Assembly: GCA_028551475.1 (NCBI GenBank)
Contig: CM052356.1
Coordinates: 8,132,001-8,196,000, forward strand
Direction: 5' to 3'
DNA: 64,000 nucleotides
From: Casuarina equisetifolia
Taxonomy: Eukaryota > Streptophyta > Magnoliopsida > Fagales > Casuarinaceae
Translations under genes and position numbers: made by a program
Shown: positions 11,324 to 23,818 of the stretch, piece after piece
How the letters are laid out: every line of letters begins with the position of its first letter
Position numbering within the stretch: position 1 is the stretch's first letter
The notes under the pieces: generated by a model
Database searches by the model: none
Told to the model about the DNA's origin: nothing
The model's input: the letters and a program-made list of their open reading frames with translations, nothing else

Positions 11324-13130
11324 CGGCTACTGGATTGAGATGAACGCAGGGGTTGACGTTCGTAATCCTCCCTCCTAATAAAATTGTCCCTTGTCTAATA
11401 CATAACCTTGTTTGAATAAAGCCACCAACGGATCTTATCTCCTGGGAATAATTAAAGGTGTTGACATTATGTCTTTCCGTAATAAATAAAAGTAGTTGTT
11501 GTTATTATCAGAAGACTTGTTTTTCTTTTTCTTTCTCTCTCTCTTCATGCGTGCGCGCGTCTCGTTGTCTGAACATTTAACGTCAAGATGGAAGAGTATG
11601 GGCACATTTGGCTTTCTGCAGTAATTTATGAGCGAAAGCTGCGGCCGAATTATGAACATGACATCGGAAGAAGAGCTTGTGCTTTTTCTAGCTTTCTCCA
11701 CTAATTTGCGCTTTTTTTCTACAAGTTCCACCCAAACTTTACCTGAAGAAATTACACGGTAATAAAGGTGAAAAATATTGTTTCCTCAACTGATTTCTTT
11801 AATATATTGGAAATCATTTGCTTTGTCATCTCTTAAATAGACTTGAATATGCGACCAATTTTCGAGATGATATAAATCAGCGAAATATAGCTCCATGAAA
11901 TATGCAGAGGCATGAAAGAAGAAAATGAAGGGTTTTATGTCACAATTAAGTAAAGACCACCTTGTTAATGAGGGAGAAACAAGTATCAGGAATCAGATTT
12001 TATTTGTAGCTAACATATATCAAACTTGTATCATTTATCTCTTCGAAGGAATTATTGATCCTATGTTTGGTAAATCTTTAATCAACATCTAAATGAAAAA
12101 TTAATCCTTTCACTTTTTCATTGGAAGGCTTTAAAAGCGAGTTAAAGAAAAAGATTATTGAATATGCTCCATTACTCTAAATTATTTGTTAAATTTGTAA
12201 CTAACGATGGATTACAAAATGACTACAAAATGCTCAATTATATAAATTTGTTACATTGTGTCAAAGTAATGATGATTTTGGATGATATTAAGGATAAAGT
12301 TTTGTATTTCCCATCGAGTGTACATGGTTTGGTATAAATGCAATTGCTTTCTCTTCTAAGGGAGATTTGACGTTTCCTTATGCCATCATTTTCGGAGGTT
12401 ACAAATGTTGGCTTTTTTTACCAGTAGGAGCACTACAAAGTTTGTGCCTTCTTTTAGGAAAAATAACACTTCTCTCCTACAACTACACTTCTATTACTTG
12501 TTTTCGTAAATATGAATTCAGTAGGAATCGAATCAAAATTTAAAATTCTACTATCTATTTTCAGCCAAATTAAACGTAAAGTTCAGTAAAGCATATGATA
12601 TAATGACCAAATTATCATCGATATATTTTCTCGTCTTACCTTAATTTAAATATACATATTTTTTTTTATCTTGTATGCTGAAAATTCACATATAATTCAA
12701 TTTAGAATAAGATTTCTATAATTTTCTTTCCTTAACCTTCAAGTTTTCTTTTTATTGTGAATTGGGAAGTTATTTATTTCTTATATTTTTCCATTCAACA
12801 TAAAAATTATTCTAAGCAAAGGAGATAAAATTAGTATTGAAACTTTGTAATAAGATCCAATTTTTACATTGAGTTAAATTAAATAAGTAAATGTATCTTT
12901 GACATGTAAGAGAAAATGCTATTCCCTCTTGTAACTATCACTTATTTTCTTAGTTCAATTCCAAATCTCAACGTCCTGGTGTCATTCTTGCTTTTATTTT
13001 TCACCTTCAAGAGAAAAAGTCTGGACAATCTATTATAGCCAAATAGAAAAAGATTTTCTTGTTGGGAGAAAACTGTTTCAATTGTTTTTTTGTTGGTTTT
13101 TCTTGCATTGGGGTATACACTGTGAACTTG
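11324..13130 (+). repeat. Downstream block copied with the P450 gene
   Basis: This non-coding block is repeated behind pseudogene C (about 34800-36420) and pseudogene D (about 46090-47340), and partly at 16170-16900. Shared landmarks are the run near GAAGATGGAAGAGT, a TTATGAACATG/GTGGGATGC segment and a GAATCAAATCAAAATTTAAA segment. Poly(A)-type AATAAA motifs at 11377 and 11415 fit the 3' UTR of copy A. No ORF with family similarity is present. Confidence 0.75.
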
Positions 13131-14360
13131 AGAAGTGGTATTTGAAAAAGAGAAGCGAGAATGATAACTTACTCGAATCCTTGGTGATGCATAAGGTTTA
13201 TAAATAAATCAACAAGTGCCTACTTGATACCCTACCTAATACCATGGAAGAACTTGTTAAATAGATTTGAGGGAATGATTGAGATGAAAGAAGTAGAATG
13301 GAACCCAAAAATGCTACTTGTATTTCTTAGTAGGACTATGCATTCTTTACACTTTGGCACCAATCTACTATTGTGGCATTATTAATTTATGTAAATGGTA
13401 TGTTAATTACAGGAAACAATGATGGGGCAATTAAGCAGTAAATTCTTTGATTTCACATGAAGGATTTGGGCTTCACTAAGTTTGTTCTCATTATTGAGAT
13501 TATATGTTTAATGGTCAAGATTTATCCTTATCAGGGTAAATATGTGATAGAGTTTGTTTTAGAAGTTAATCATTCAGGAGCCAAAACTTGTAAGATATGT
13601 ATGGATCAAAATGTAAAGATCACTTCTCTAAAGTATGATGCATGATGCTAGTGTTTCTATTTAGGTACATGATCTTTTATTGGCTGATTCAACTCCATAT
13701 CAATGTCTTTTAGGTCAACTCATATTCCTCACTCACACTTAACTAGACATTAATTATTTTATTAAGGTATTTAATTAGTTTATGCATGCTCATAAATATT
13801 TTAACTTGGATTTTGCTATAATGTTGTTAAGTATCTAAAAAGTTGGTTGAGGTTAAGTTTCTTTATGTTATCTTAGAGGAATTTCAAGATAATCAATTTT
13901 GTGATTCTAATTTGGTGTTGTGCTTAATGACACATAGATCTCTTACAAGTTTTTATATTTAACTTGGGGATTGTTTGATTCTTAAAAGACTAAGAAACAA
14001 CCAATTATCTCTCATTCTTTCTATGAGGTGAGCATTGCATCATTACCATGATAATTTGTGAGATTGTTTGGCTTCATGGCTTACTTTGAGACTTATGGGC
14101 AACTATTCTTTGGCCCATTTCTTTGTTTTGTGATAATGAGGTGACCAATCTTATCGTGAGTTATTCTATTTTCCATGAGTGGATGAAACACATGAAGATC
14201 AATTAACACTTCACTAGGGAAAAATAATAGTTTAGCTTAATTCTAACTTGTCATATTAGGATTAACCAATAGTCTACCAATCTTTTTTCTAAAACTTTAT
14301 CTACTAGACAATATGGTTACCTTCTTTACAAGTTAGGTAAATTTGATTTATACAAAGTAT
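13130..14360 (+). mobile_element. Ty1/copia reverse transcriptase and RNase H relic, co-duplicated
   Basis: Plus-strand translation in shifting frames gives copia pol fragments: an RT stretch near 13380-13500 that includes a KDLGFTKF motif, a linker near 13560-13760, then RNase H-like pieces. Many stops and shifts interrupt them. The same relic occurs at 16900-18120 and, cut short, at 36420-36770, always behind P450 downstream sequence, so it was copied with the gene units rather than inserted three times. Confidence 0.65.
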
Positions 14361-14650
14361 CGGGTTAAAGGGGTGCTGAGTTATGTGTTATTTGTGTATG
14401 GGTTCTTTTGGACCTTCTTGTAATTATTTACTAGTTGGGCGGCCTATTAGGCCCACATTCCATTGGTTCACACATGGGGGTTGGTCTTATCTCACTAACC
14501 CGTACATGCCTTTATTATTATTATTTTTGTATCCGTGCATATCATTCATAGGGAAAGTGTTTATAAATCTAGTGTTTCTCCATCCCAATGATTGGCTTTT
14601 GGACTCTTAGATGGCTTTCAGATTCTTTTACAAAGGAAGACACACGGTGC
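14361..14650. other. Tail of the copia relic
   Basis: Non-coding sequence similar to 18120-18330 (a GGGCTTATG/GGCTGT region, then CTTTTAGATGGCTTT and GAAGACACA motifs). It probably represents the remaining 3' LTR of the relic. Its boundaries cannot be fixed. Confidence 0.4.
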
Positions 14651-15055
14651 GTTACTTTCCTCGTTACGTCAAGAATATTTATCATATCTTTAAAATTGGT
14701 TTCTAAAAAAACTTATATATGCCATTTTAAACATAATATTTAATTAATATTTAAAATAATTTTTAATCCATATTTTTGAAAAACCTTGTTCTTTTTGCCC
14801 CCTCTCAAAGGAATCCGAGATTTTCGAACCATATTCTATGACCCGAAACTTATAATTATGCTCTTTTTGGTCAACAAACAAGTAGGGAGCACTTATTATT
14901 CATGGCATCTTAAATTCATTTAATGCTCTAAGCAATTGGGCACCCATACCATTTGACTGAAGAAACCTTTTACGTTTCATTCAAAACGCTCAAGCAGCGG
15001 TGGCAACACGTAGGATACCAAAGAAACCATCTACTAAAACCAAACCAAATATGTT
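14650..15055 (+). repeat. Orphan P450 upstream segment (gene lost)
   Basis: Matches the distal promoter of copy A (8060-8370): the GTCAACAAACAAGTAGGGAG block, the CATTTGACTGAAGAAAC block and the GCAGCGGTGGCAACACGTAGG block follow in the same order. No P450 exon follows; the sequence joins an unrelated spacer repeat near 15060. It marks a unit whose gene has been deleted. Confidence 0.75.
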
Positions 15056-15981
15056 GAGATTGGTTGTAATTTTATTAAAAAAAATACAAAAAGGGTTCAT
15101 TAAAACATTCTCCATGAAGACCAGGGAAACGAAAGTCTCGTGTAGTAGGTAACATAAATACTAGTTATTCAAGCATGGATTATTTAATTTATTCAAACAT
15201 CAATCTAGTTTGAGAGCGTAGTGTGCAGTGAATATTGTATTTTTGCTTATGCGATTGGCATATTATATTTTTCTTATTGGAATAATTTTATTATTATTTT
15301 ATCAATTCTCTTACATTTTTTTTACATACAAAACTCACATATAATTTTTTATTTATAAATATGTGAGTTTATTTATATATATAAAAAAGAGAATACAAAA
15401 ACTTAGAGCATACTAAACTCACATATAATTTTCAATATACAAGAATAATAAAATCAAGCTTCCTTAAATTGGATTCCTCTTTTCCCTTTCCTTCTATTGC
15501 TTCTTCTCTCTTCCTAAACTCTTGACGGAAATCAAGGCTTTCAAATTTTCATTATTAATTTTGAATGTTCTCCGACCATGTTACTGTGTTCATGTACTGT
15601 TCAAGCACCGAAGAATTAGTGTTCATCAAACACTGATTTTTTTCCCCCCCTCACAAGTGCAGAATTCGCATTAGATGTTAATATAGATTCTTTTGTTACG
15701 TAAGATTTTCCCAACGTGTGTAAGAACCTAGTACATCCCAGTAATGCTACAGGGCTGTTAGCCATTTGCACCAAACAGCCGGCGCAAGGCTTTATACTGT
15801 ATCATTCTTTATTTTCGGAGTTGTCGTATCTAAACAGCCTCTTTGTCGGGTCATTCTTATTCTTGTGCACTTGTATTGAGCGGAGAGTTACAATTTTGAC
15901 GTGTTTGATCCCTTGGTTTGATGCAACCACACGTCAAGAAATCTTATTCTAGTATGAGATAAAGGAATAAGGACATACAAT

Positions 15982-16005
15982 TTATATATATATATATATA
16001 TATAA
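15982..16005. repeat. (TA)n microsatellite
   Basis: About eleven alternating TA dinucleotides within spacer block R. It is absent from the other copies of the block. Confidence 0.9.
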
Positions 16006-16095
16006 ATTCTGGTCTCAGAATTACAATTGTCCTTTCAACAGGTTTTTTCTTAATATTGTTTGAGTTAATGTTGTTGGAAGACAACTTTAGTAAGC

Positions 16096-16127
16096 AACAT
16101 CTCAACATCTCAACATCTCAACATCTC
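16096..16127. repeat. 8-bp minisatellite, four units
   Basis: AACATCTC is repeated four times in tandem. The other copies of this block have one or two units, so this is a local expansion. Confidence 0.85.
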
Positions 16128-16170
16128 AATATCACAACCTTCCCAATAAGGCTATCTTTTCCCTAGCATC

Positions 16171-16900
16171 TGACAAGAGTTTCTGAAGACTTACCATCAT
16201 TTTCAGAGGTTACTAATGTTGACTTTCGTTTTTTTTTTTTCCCTAGGGGCGCTACAAGTTTGCCTTTTTTAAAGAAAAAATAAAACTTCTCTCCTACAAC
16301 TACACTTGTATTACTTTTTTTTTTTTTTTTAAATTTGAACCCAGGAGGAATCAAATCAAAATTTAAGATTTTACTATCACCCATTTTCAGCCAAATCAAA
16401 CATAAAGTTCAATAAAACATATGATATAATGGCCAAATTATCGTTAATATATTTTCTCATTTTACCTTAATTTAAACGTACATATCTTCCAGTTTATTTG
16501 CTTAAAATTGACAAACAATTTAATTAAGAATAGGATTTCAATACTTTTTTTTTCCTTAACCTTCAATTTTTTCTTTTAATATGAATTGGGAAATTAGTTA
16601 TTTCTTATATTTTTCCATTCAACTTAAAATTGTTCCTATCAAATGTAATAAAATTAGTACTGAAACTCTAAAATAGGATTCAACTTTTACATCAACTTAA
16701 ATTAAATAAGAAAATGTATCTATGATGTGCAAGAGAAAATGCTATTCACCCTTTTAACTATCATTCATTTTCTTAGTTCAATTCAAAATCTCAACGTCTT
16801 GGTGTTATTCACCTTCAAGGCAAAAAATCTGAAGATTCTAGTACAAGAAAGTATGAAAAGATTTTTTTTTTTTTATAGAAAACTATTTGTTTGTTTTTGT
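16171..16900 (+). repeat. P450 downstream block, partial copy without a gene
   Basis: Matches 12380-13130 behind copy A (the TTTCAGAGGTTAC segment, the AATCAAATCAAAATTTAA segment, the GATGTGCAAGAGAAAATGCTATTC segment). It is preceded by spacer block R, not by P450 exons, so the gene of this unit is missing. Confidence 0.7.
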
Positions 16901-18140
16901 TTGGTTTCTTATGCTTTGGGGTATCTTCAATGAACTTGAGGCAATGGAACTTAAAAAAGAGAAGGGAGAATGATAACTTAGTCAGATCCTTGGTGATGCA
17001 TAAGGTTTCTAAATCAACAAGTGCCCACTTGATACCATGTAAGAAATTATTAAATAGATTTGAAGTATTGGCTGAGGTGAAGGAAGTAGATTTGGGTATC
17101 TAGCACGATAATGCACTCTTTATAATTTGGTATGGATTTAGTGTTGATGTATCATTAATTTATGTATATGACATGTTAATTACAAAGAATAGTGAGGAGA
17201 CAATTAAGAAGGTGAAGTCTCACCTTTGTTCTAGATTTCATGTAAAGGACTTGGGCTAGGCCAAGGTTTTCCTTGCAATTCAAATTGTGCATTCAACAGT
17301 TAGGATTTGCTTTAGTCAACATACTTATGCATTAGAACTTATTTCAAAAGCTGATTTATGGATTAGAATGTGAAAATTAGTTCTCTAAAATATTATGCTA
17401 GTATTCTTGTTCAAATACATGATCCTCCAGTGGGTAATTTAGCTCCATATAAGTGGTTTTTGGGTTGTCTCATATACCTTACTCACATTTGTCCAAATAT
17501 TAGTTATTCTATTGTGGTACTTAGTTTATACACACTCTTAAACATTTTCACATGGATTTCACCTTTAAAGTTGTTTAAGTACCTTAAAAGTTGGTCAAGG
17601 TTAACTTTTTCTTATGTTATCTCAAGGGGATTTTAGGATAATGGGTTTTTGTGATTTTAATTAGGTGGTGTACCTTATGGCACATAGATCTTTTATAAGT
17701 TTTTTTTATTAAACTTGGAGACTCCTTGATCTCTTAGAAGGCTAAGAAACATGCCATTATCTCTTGTTTTTTGTCTAAGGCTGAGTATCACACCATAGCC
17801 ATAGTAGTTTGTGATATTGTTTAACTTTATGGCTTGCTTGGAGACTTATGAGTGGTGGTTTTTTTAACCTATTTCCTTGTTTTGTGATAATCAGTTTGCC
17901 AATCTCATTATGATTAATCCTATGTTCAATAAATGGATAAATTGATTGCAACTTCATGATGGAGAAATAATAGTGAGGTTTAATTATGACTTGTCATATC
18001 AAGATTTAGAGTAGCTTGCCAATTTTCTTACTAAAGTTTTAACTAATAGACAACATAAGTATTTTCTTTGCAAGCTTCGTATATTTGATTTGTACAAATC
18101 ATTGGCTTGAGGGGCATTAAGTTATTTGTTATTTGTTTAT
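16900..18140 (+). mobile_element. Ty1/copia pol relic, second copy
   Basis: Parallel to 13130-14360. Translation fragments include an RT region near 17150-17270 (YVYDMLITKN-like, then FHVKDLG), a linker around 17370-17470, and an RNase H region near 17750-18100, with stops and shifts throughout. Confidence 0.65.
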
Positions 18141-18572
18141 GGGCTGTTGTGTGGGTTGGTGACCAACCTATACAAGTCTTTTCTTTTTGTTCTATATACA
18201 CCTGTTTCCATGTGCATCATTCCTTGAGAAGTTATTTATATGGTTTAGTGCTTCTCCATTCCAACCATTAGTCTTTAGACTCTTAGATGGTTTTTAGATT
18301 CTTTCACAAAGAAAGACACATAGCGCATTACTTTCTCTTTTTGTTCATAATATTTATCACATCTTTAAGATTGATTTCTAAAAAGTATATATGTCATTTT
18401 AAACATAATTTTTACTTAGATCAAGAAATAACTTTTAATCCGTATTTTGGAAGAAAAATTGTCCACTTTTTTTTTTTTTTTTCCTCAAAGGAATCCAAGA
18501 GCTTTTAACCATTTTCTGACCCTAAAACTTCTAATTATGCCTTTTTAGTCAACAAACAAGTAGGGAGCACAT
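18141..18572 (+). repeat. Second orphan P450 upstream segment
   Basis: From about 18330 it matches 14690 onward and the promoter of copy A, as far as GTCAACAAACAAGTAGGGAGCAC at about 18547. It is there fused directly to spacer block R. The rest of the promoter and the gene are missing. Confidence 0.65.
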
Positions 18573-18998
18573 AAATACTAGTTATGCAAAGATGGATTTT
18601 TTAATTTATTCAAACATCTAGCTAGCTTGAGGGAGACGTGTTGACTATTGTGTTGAGTGCATATTGTATTTTAGCTTATGTGAGTGGCATATTATATTTT
18701 TCTTATTGTAATTATTTTATTTATTTTCTTACATTTTTCATATGCCAAACTCATTTATAATTTTCAATAGACAAGAATGACAAAATCAAGCTTCCTCAAA
18801 TTGGATTCCTCTTTTCCCCTTCCTTCTATTTTTTTTTTCTTTCTTTCTTCCTAAACTCCTGACAGAAATTGAGACTTTCAAATTTTTATTATTAATTTTG
18901 AATGTTCTCCAACCTTGTTGCTATGTTCATTTATTGTTCAAGACTCAAAGAATTAACGTTCCCCAAGATGTTTTTTCTTCACAAGTATAGAATTCACA
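18573..18998. repeat. Spacer repeat block R, copy 2 (left part)
   Basis: Matches 15153-15660. It is interrupted near 18999 by LINE-derived sequence and resumes near 19800 at a point corresponding to about 16020, so bases equivalent to 15690-16020 are missing. Confidence 0.65.
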
Positions 18999-19009
18999 GT
19001 GGATGGAGT

Positions 19010-19804
19010 AAATGGATTTATAGTACTAAATGTAAGAGAACTTTAATTATGTATCTTGACATCAAAGGAAATATGACATGAAGTTGGAGAAGTCTTATAA
19101 AGTTATGATGAATTCTCATCTCTATACTTTCCAAACTTTTTTATTGTTATAAAGAAACATACAATGAATTGCACCAAGTGAATACTGAGGTTGAATGGTA
19201 TGATTTGATATGGTTAGGAGGAATTAAAAAACATAACTTCATTCGTTGGCTCATATGTAGAGACAAACTTTCTACAACAGAAGTGATTTCTCGATAGCTT
19301 TATTTAATTGATATGTATTATAATTTTTGTGACTCTTAATATCAAAGTAGGTTACATTTGTATTTTTAGTGTATTTGGACAAGTCAAATTTGGAGAAGTA
19401 TTCTAGCACAACAAGGCCTTCGTAAGAACATTGACAATTTGAATTCTAAATTACAATGAATGATTAAAGCAACTAAAGGAAATGATTTAGCTACAAAACT
19501 TCTTAAACTTTATTTCTTAGCATGTCTCTATTATATATGGTTTGAACGTAATCGTAGACGTTTTCAAAATAAGATTGTTGAAATATCAATTTTGTTGGCT
19601 AGAATAAGGAAAATAGTTTGTGAAAGAGTATATCTATTTAGGAATATTAAACTCTCTTAGGTGAATGTTTTATCGTATCATAGTTAGAGAATTCCAAATT
19701 TTATTTTCTCTTAGATGAATTATAATGTTGGAAAATACTCCTAAACTTTTGAATTTTCTTATTTTTTGATGAATAAACTTACATATTTATAAATAAAATA
19801 AAAA
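19010..19804 (+). mobile_element. LINE (non-LTR retrotransposon) 3' end
   Basis: At 19191-19300 a frame reads like the zinc-binding region that follows plant LINE reverse transcriptase: an invariant tryptophan and glycine, then a KHNFIRWLICRDKLST segment. At 19460-19660 an open frame contains LACLYYIWFERNRRRFQ, the typical end of that domain. An A-rich tail with AATAAAATAAAA ends near 19804. The 5' part is absent, as usual for truncated LINE insertions. Confidence 0.65.
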
Positions 19805-20724
19805 TTACCTTTGTCCTTCCAATAGTTTTTTCTGAATAGTTGATGTTGTTTGAAGCCAACTTTAGCAAGCAACATCTCAATATCACAGCCCCACCCAACA
19901 AGGCCATCCTTTCACCGGCATCTGACGAGTTTCTAAAGACTTTCTCTCCAACTATCAAAAAAAATATTAAAAGGGCTTGTTTTTTTATCCCTTGGTGTGG
20001 AATCATCCAAGAACATAATCTACGCAAACAAAGTCATAAGGACACATGCTTTTACTTAGTCTCAAAATTGATATTGTTCTTTCATTAGGCTTTTCTTATA
20101 TACCATTTTATTTGTTGTTTTTGGGAACCCATAAAGCCATTTTTCCCCTGGCGTCTGACGACATTTTCTAAATAGTTGCTCTCCAACAACCAAAAATATA
20201 TTTAAAGGGCTTGTTTTTTGATCCCTTGGTGTGGAATCATCCAGGAATCATAATCTAATGTCAAACAAAGACATAAGGACACATGCTTTTACTTAGTCTC
20301 AAAATTGATATTGTTCTTTCAGTACCCTTTTCTTATATACCATTTTATTTAATGTTTTTGGGAGCTAAAAGTTAGTAATGTCACATAATAATTGGTGTCC
20401 TTATTTAAGCTTAAACCATTTTTTCACCTCTGAAACGTCGAATAGGATTTCTAAACAGAATAACTACAAGCCATTAAAAAAAAAAATTATTAAGTGCACA
20501 ATTGAAGTTTTCACATTAAAGGATAAAATTGATTGTTTCATCACTTGGTAGCCGCAAGAAATTGCTGGAGAATCTTGATCCAACAACAAACAAAGAGATG
20601 AGGATACATACACTTCAATTTTAATCATAAAACTTAAATGGTTTTTGTCTATCCCGCTCTTTCCCCAAGAAACCAGCCCAGAGCCTCCCAATAGTCTTCT
20701 TCTGGCCTTTCAATCCTCCGTAGG
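19805..20724 (+). repeat. Promoter side of pseudogene B with internal duplication
   Basis: 19810-20100 and 20100-20345 are related tandem copies; both end in a TCTCAAAATTGATATTGTTCTTTCA segment and carry a GGGCTTGTTTTTT..ATCCCTTGGTGTGGAATCATCCA segment. The block 20345-20640 matches 23500-23800 upstream of pseudogene C. A leader similar to that of copy A, around AACCAGCCCAGAGCCTCCCA, precedes the ATG. Confidence 0.65.
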
Positions 20725-21742
20725 ATGTGGTCTGTTTGGCTATCTGTTATTAGCTTGCTTTTAGTGTTTGCCACGCATTGGCTTTATCGGTGGAGGAACC
20801 CAAATGCAATGGCAGATTGCCTCCTGGCTCGATGGGACTCCCACTGATTGGGGAGACCCTTCATTTTCTCGTTTCAAGCAAGTCTATGGACATGCAACCT
20901 TTTTTCAAGAAAAGGATGAATCAGTAAGCCCCACAATAATCCTCGTGACAACAAGTCAAATTTTCTTGTTTGAAATGGTTCCCTCATTTCACTGACCAGT
21001 CCAACAGTTTTCTTTGTTTTTCTTGGCACCCTTGACGTTTTTCATATGCAAGAATTTATCTACGTCATAACTTTTTGTTGTCTTACTTCAGATACGGGCC
21101 AATATTTCGGACAAGCTTGGCTGGGCGACCGGTTGTGGTCTCATCAGATCCAGAGTTCAACTACTACTTTTTTCAACAAGAAGGAAAATTAGTCGAGCGG
21201 TGGCACATGGACTCCTTTGCAAAGCTTCTTCGTCAAGACGCAACACGGATTAATGCTCACAAAGCTTTCATACGAAACCTAGTGTCTGGGCACTTGGTCC
21301 TGAGGCTCTCAAGGACTACATGCTGCCCAAGTTAGAGGATGCGATAAACCAAAGTCTGCAGAGCTGGGCTAAGCTCCCAAATTTGGAAGTCAAGAGAAGT
21401 ACTGCTGGTGTAAGCAATTAACTTGCTGCTGCAACATTTATTGAAATTTGTAAAGTTTTTCTATGTAGAGCAGGAAGATACTATCGTCTATGGCACAAAC
21501 TTCTTTTCACCCATCTCAGTGCTTGGAAAGCTACTGCAGGATATAAAACTTCATATTGGGTTTACTGCAATTGCATTTTTGTTGATTACTCGCAGATGAT
21601 CCTTGATTTCACAGCCGAACAATGGTTCAGTTATGATACCGAGAAAACTGTGGAAAACATTGGTGAGTCTTTCACCATTTTACAGGGATTCATGTCATTC
21701 CCCATTAACATCACCGGCACTGCTTAACGTAGATATCTACTG
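20725..21742 (+). pseudogene. CYP87-like P450 pseudogene B (exons 1-3 only)
   Basis: Exon 1 is 20725-20923, exon 2 21092-21409 and exon 3 21596-21742, aligned to copy A. Exon 1 is one base short in the run AACCC (copy A has AACCCC), which shifts the frame after about 24 residues. Exon 2 is 10 bases shorter, with several bases lost around the KNVHKYL region. Exon 3 is 3 bases shorter and has TAA at the position of the tyrosine in the GTAYH motif. Similarity ends just after the exon-3 donor, so exons 4-9, including the haem loop, are absent. It cannot make a P450. Confidence 0.9.
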
Positions 21743-22249
21743 GTTAGTTCTCCAAATTCAACTACAAAAATTACAAAAAGATAGAGGATAGAAGCCTCTA
21801 AATATTAATCAAAATGACATTTTGCTATAAGGATTTTATATTTTGAAACAAAGAAGCTCTTTCTAGTATAATTTTCCTTACTTTAGTCAATATGATGAAA
21901 ATATCAATTGTTCTATTTTGAAATTGTCTTTTATTTCGTTTTGCCTATATACAATAAATATAAGTTAAAAAAGATATTTTAAGAAGCTTTGCAATCAAAT
22001 ACTTTTTTTTAATTGGTCTAATCATCTATTATAATTTTTCATTCCATCTTCCAATATGATGTGGAATTCTATTTTGAGTAAGGATAATCTTCTAAACCAT
22101 TATTGTCCATAGACATTCAAAAAAGAAATAACTTTTGTTTTCAACATGGGGTTGGTAAAAGTTACAATATAAGTTAACTAAAAGAAGTCATTGTACCATT
22201 CTTTTTGCTATAGAGAATCAATCTTGACAAACTAGCTATTCAATGAAAT
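21743..22249. other. AT-rich DNA after the truncation of pseudogene B
   Basis: Not similar to the intron or the downstream flank of the other P450 copies, and no ORF is recognised. It is probably the inserted or rearranged DNA that removed exons 4-9. Confidence 0.4.
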
Positions 22250-23620
22250 TATTCTTCTCTATTATTTCCTGAACTTCTAATGGAAATTGAGACTTTCAAA
22301 AATTCATTATTAATTTTGAATGTTCTCCGACCATATTGCTGTGTTCATTTACTGTTCAAGCACCGAAGAATTATTGTTCCCCAAACACTGAATTTTTTTC
22401 TTATTCACAAGTGCAGAATTCGCATTAGATGCCAATATAGATTTCTTTGTTACGTAAGATTGCCTAACGTGCGTAAGAACACAGTACATCCCAGTAATGC
22501 TACAGGACTATTAGCCATTTGCGCCAGGTTCATCATGTTCTTGTACCACCAAACAGCCGGCACAGGGCTCTGACATACTATATCATTCTTTATTTTCAGA
22601 GTTATTGTATCTAGACAGCTCTTTTGTCAGTTAATTCTTATTCTTGTGCGCTTGTATTGAGCGGAAATTTACAATTTTGTCGGGTTTGATCCCTTGGTTT
22701 CATGCAAGCATAACCAAACACTGAATGTTTTTTTATTCGCCGGTGCAGAATTCGCATTAGATGCCAGTATAGATTACTTCGTTACGTAAGATTGCCAACG
22801 TGTGTAAGAACACAGTACATCCCAGTAATGCTACAGGGCTATTAGCCAATTGCTCCAGGTTCATCATGTTCTTGTACCACCAAACAACCGGCACAAAGCT
22901 CTTACATACTATATCATTCTTTATTTTCAGAGTTATTGTATCTAGACAGCTTCTTTGTCAGTTCATTCTTATTCTTGTGCGCTTGTATTGAGTGGAAAGT
23001 TACAATTTTGACGGGTTTGATCCCTTGGTTTCACGCAAGCATAACGTCAGTAAATCTTAGTCTAGTACTAGACAAAGGAATAAGGACATAGAATTTATTT
23101 ATTGTTTTAAGTTCTAGTCTCAGAATTACATTTGTCCTTTCAACAGGTTTTGCTGAATATTGTTTGAGTTAATGTTGTTGGAACCCAACTTTAGCAAGCA
23201 ACATCCCAACATGACAGCCTTCCCAATAAGGCTATCTCTTCCCTATTATTTGACAAGATTTTCTAAAGACTTGCTCTCCAACAACCCAAACAAATATTAA
23301 GAAAGACGTATTCAGTAGGCAATGACAATTTTGGAGACTAATAAATAAAAGGGCTTGTTTTTTATCCCTTGGTATGGCATCATCCATGAATCAAAATCTA
23401 ATGTCAAACAAAGACATAAGGACACATGCTTTTACTGATCACAAAATTGATATTGTCCTTTCAGTAGGTTTTTCTTATATACATTTTATTTATTGTTGTT
23501 GGGAACCAAAAGATAGCATTGGCACATAATTATTGGTGTCCTTATTTAAGCTTAGGCAGATTTTTCATCTTTGAAGCATCGAATAAGATTTTCCAAAGAG
23601 AACAACTACAAGCCATAAAA
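22250..23620. repeat. Spacer repeat block R, copy 3, with 331-bp tandem duplication
   Basis: Matches 15510-16170. Within it, about 22382-22712 and 22713-23042 are tandem copies: ACAGTACATC occurs at 22481 and again at 22812, and the flanks match. Sequence 23090-23480 parallels 19800-20340 upstream of pseudogene B. There is no coding gene. Confidence 0.75.
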
Positions 23621-23818
23621 AAAAAAAAAAGACATTTATTAAGTGCGCAATTAAGCTTTTCACATTAAAGGATAAAATGATTGTTTCATCACCCGGTTGT
23701 CGCAAGAAATTGTTGCAGAATCTTGATCCAACAACAAACAAAGAGCCGAGGATCCATATACTGTAATTTTAATCTTAAAACTTAAAATTTCCTTTAAATA
23801 AGCCCTGCTCTTTCCCCA
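23621..23818 (+). promoter_or_regulatory. Promoter remnant of pseudogene C
   Basis: Matches the region 20490-20670 just upstream of pseudogene B (TTCACATTAAAGGATAAAAT, AATCTTGATCCAACAACAAACAAAGAG). It stops abruptly at GCTCTTTCCCC, where other copies continue to the leader and ATG. Confidence 0.65.

Larger units (their letters stand above)
15153..16170. repeat. Spacer repeat block R, copy 1
   Basis: This non-coding block recurs at 18573-18998 plus 19800-20100 and at 22250-23280. Shared landmarks include CATAAATACTAGTTAT, a GGAAAT..GACTTTCAAA segment and GTACATCCCAGTAATGCTACAG. It contains a TA microsatellite and a short minisatellite. No open frame in it resembles a known protein. Confidence 0.7.

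Noticed and set aside
15716-15952. Frames beginning near GTACATCCCAGTAATGC repeated at 15.7, 22.5 and 22.8 kb as a possible gene family
   Set aside because: The repeats are diverged at the ends of the frames, with different stops and no constraint; they are spacer block R.
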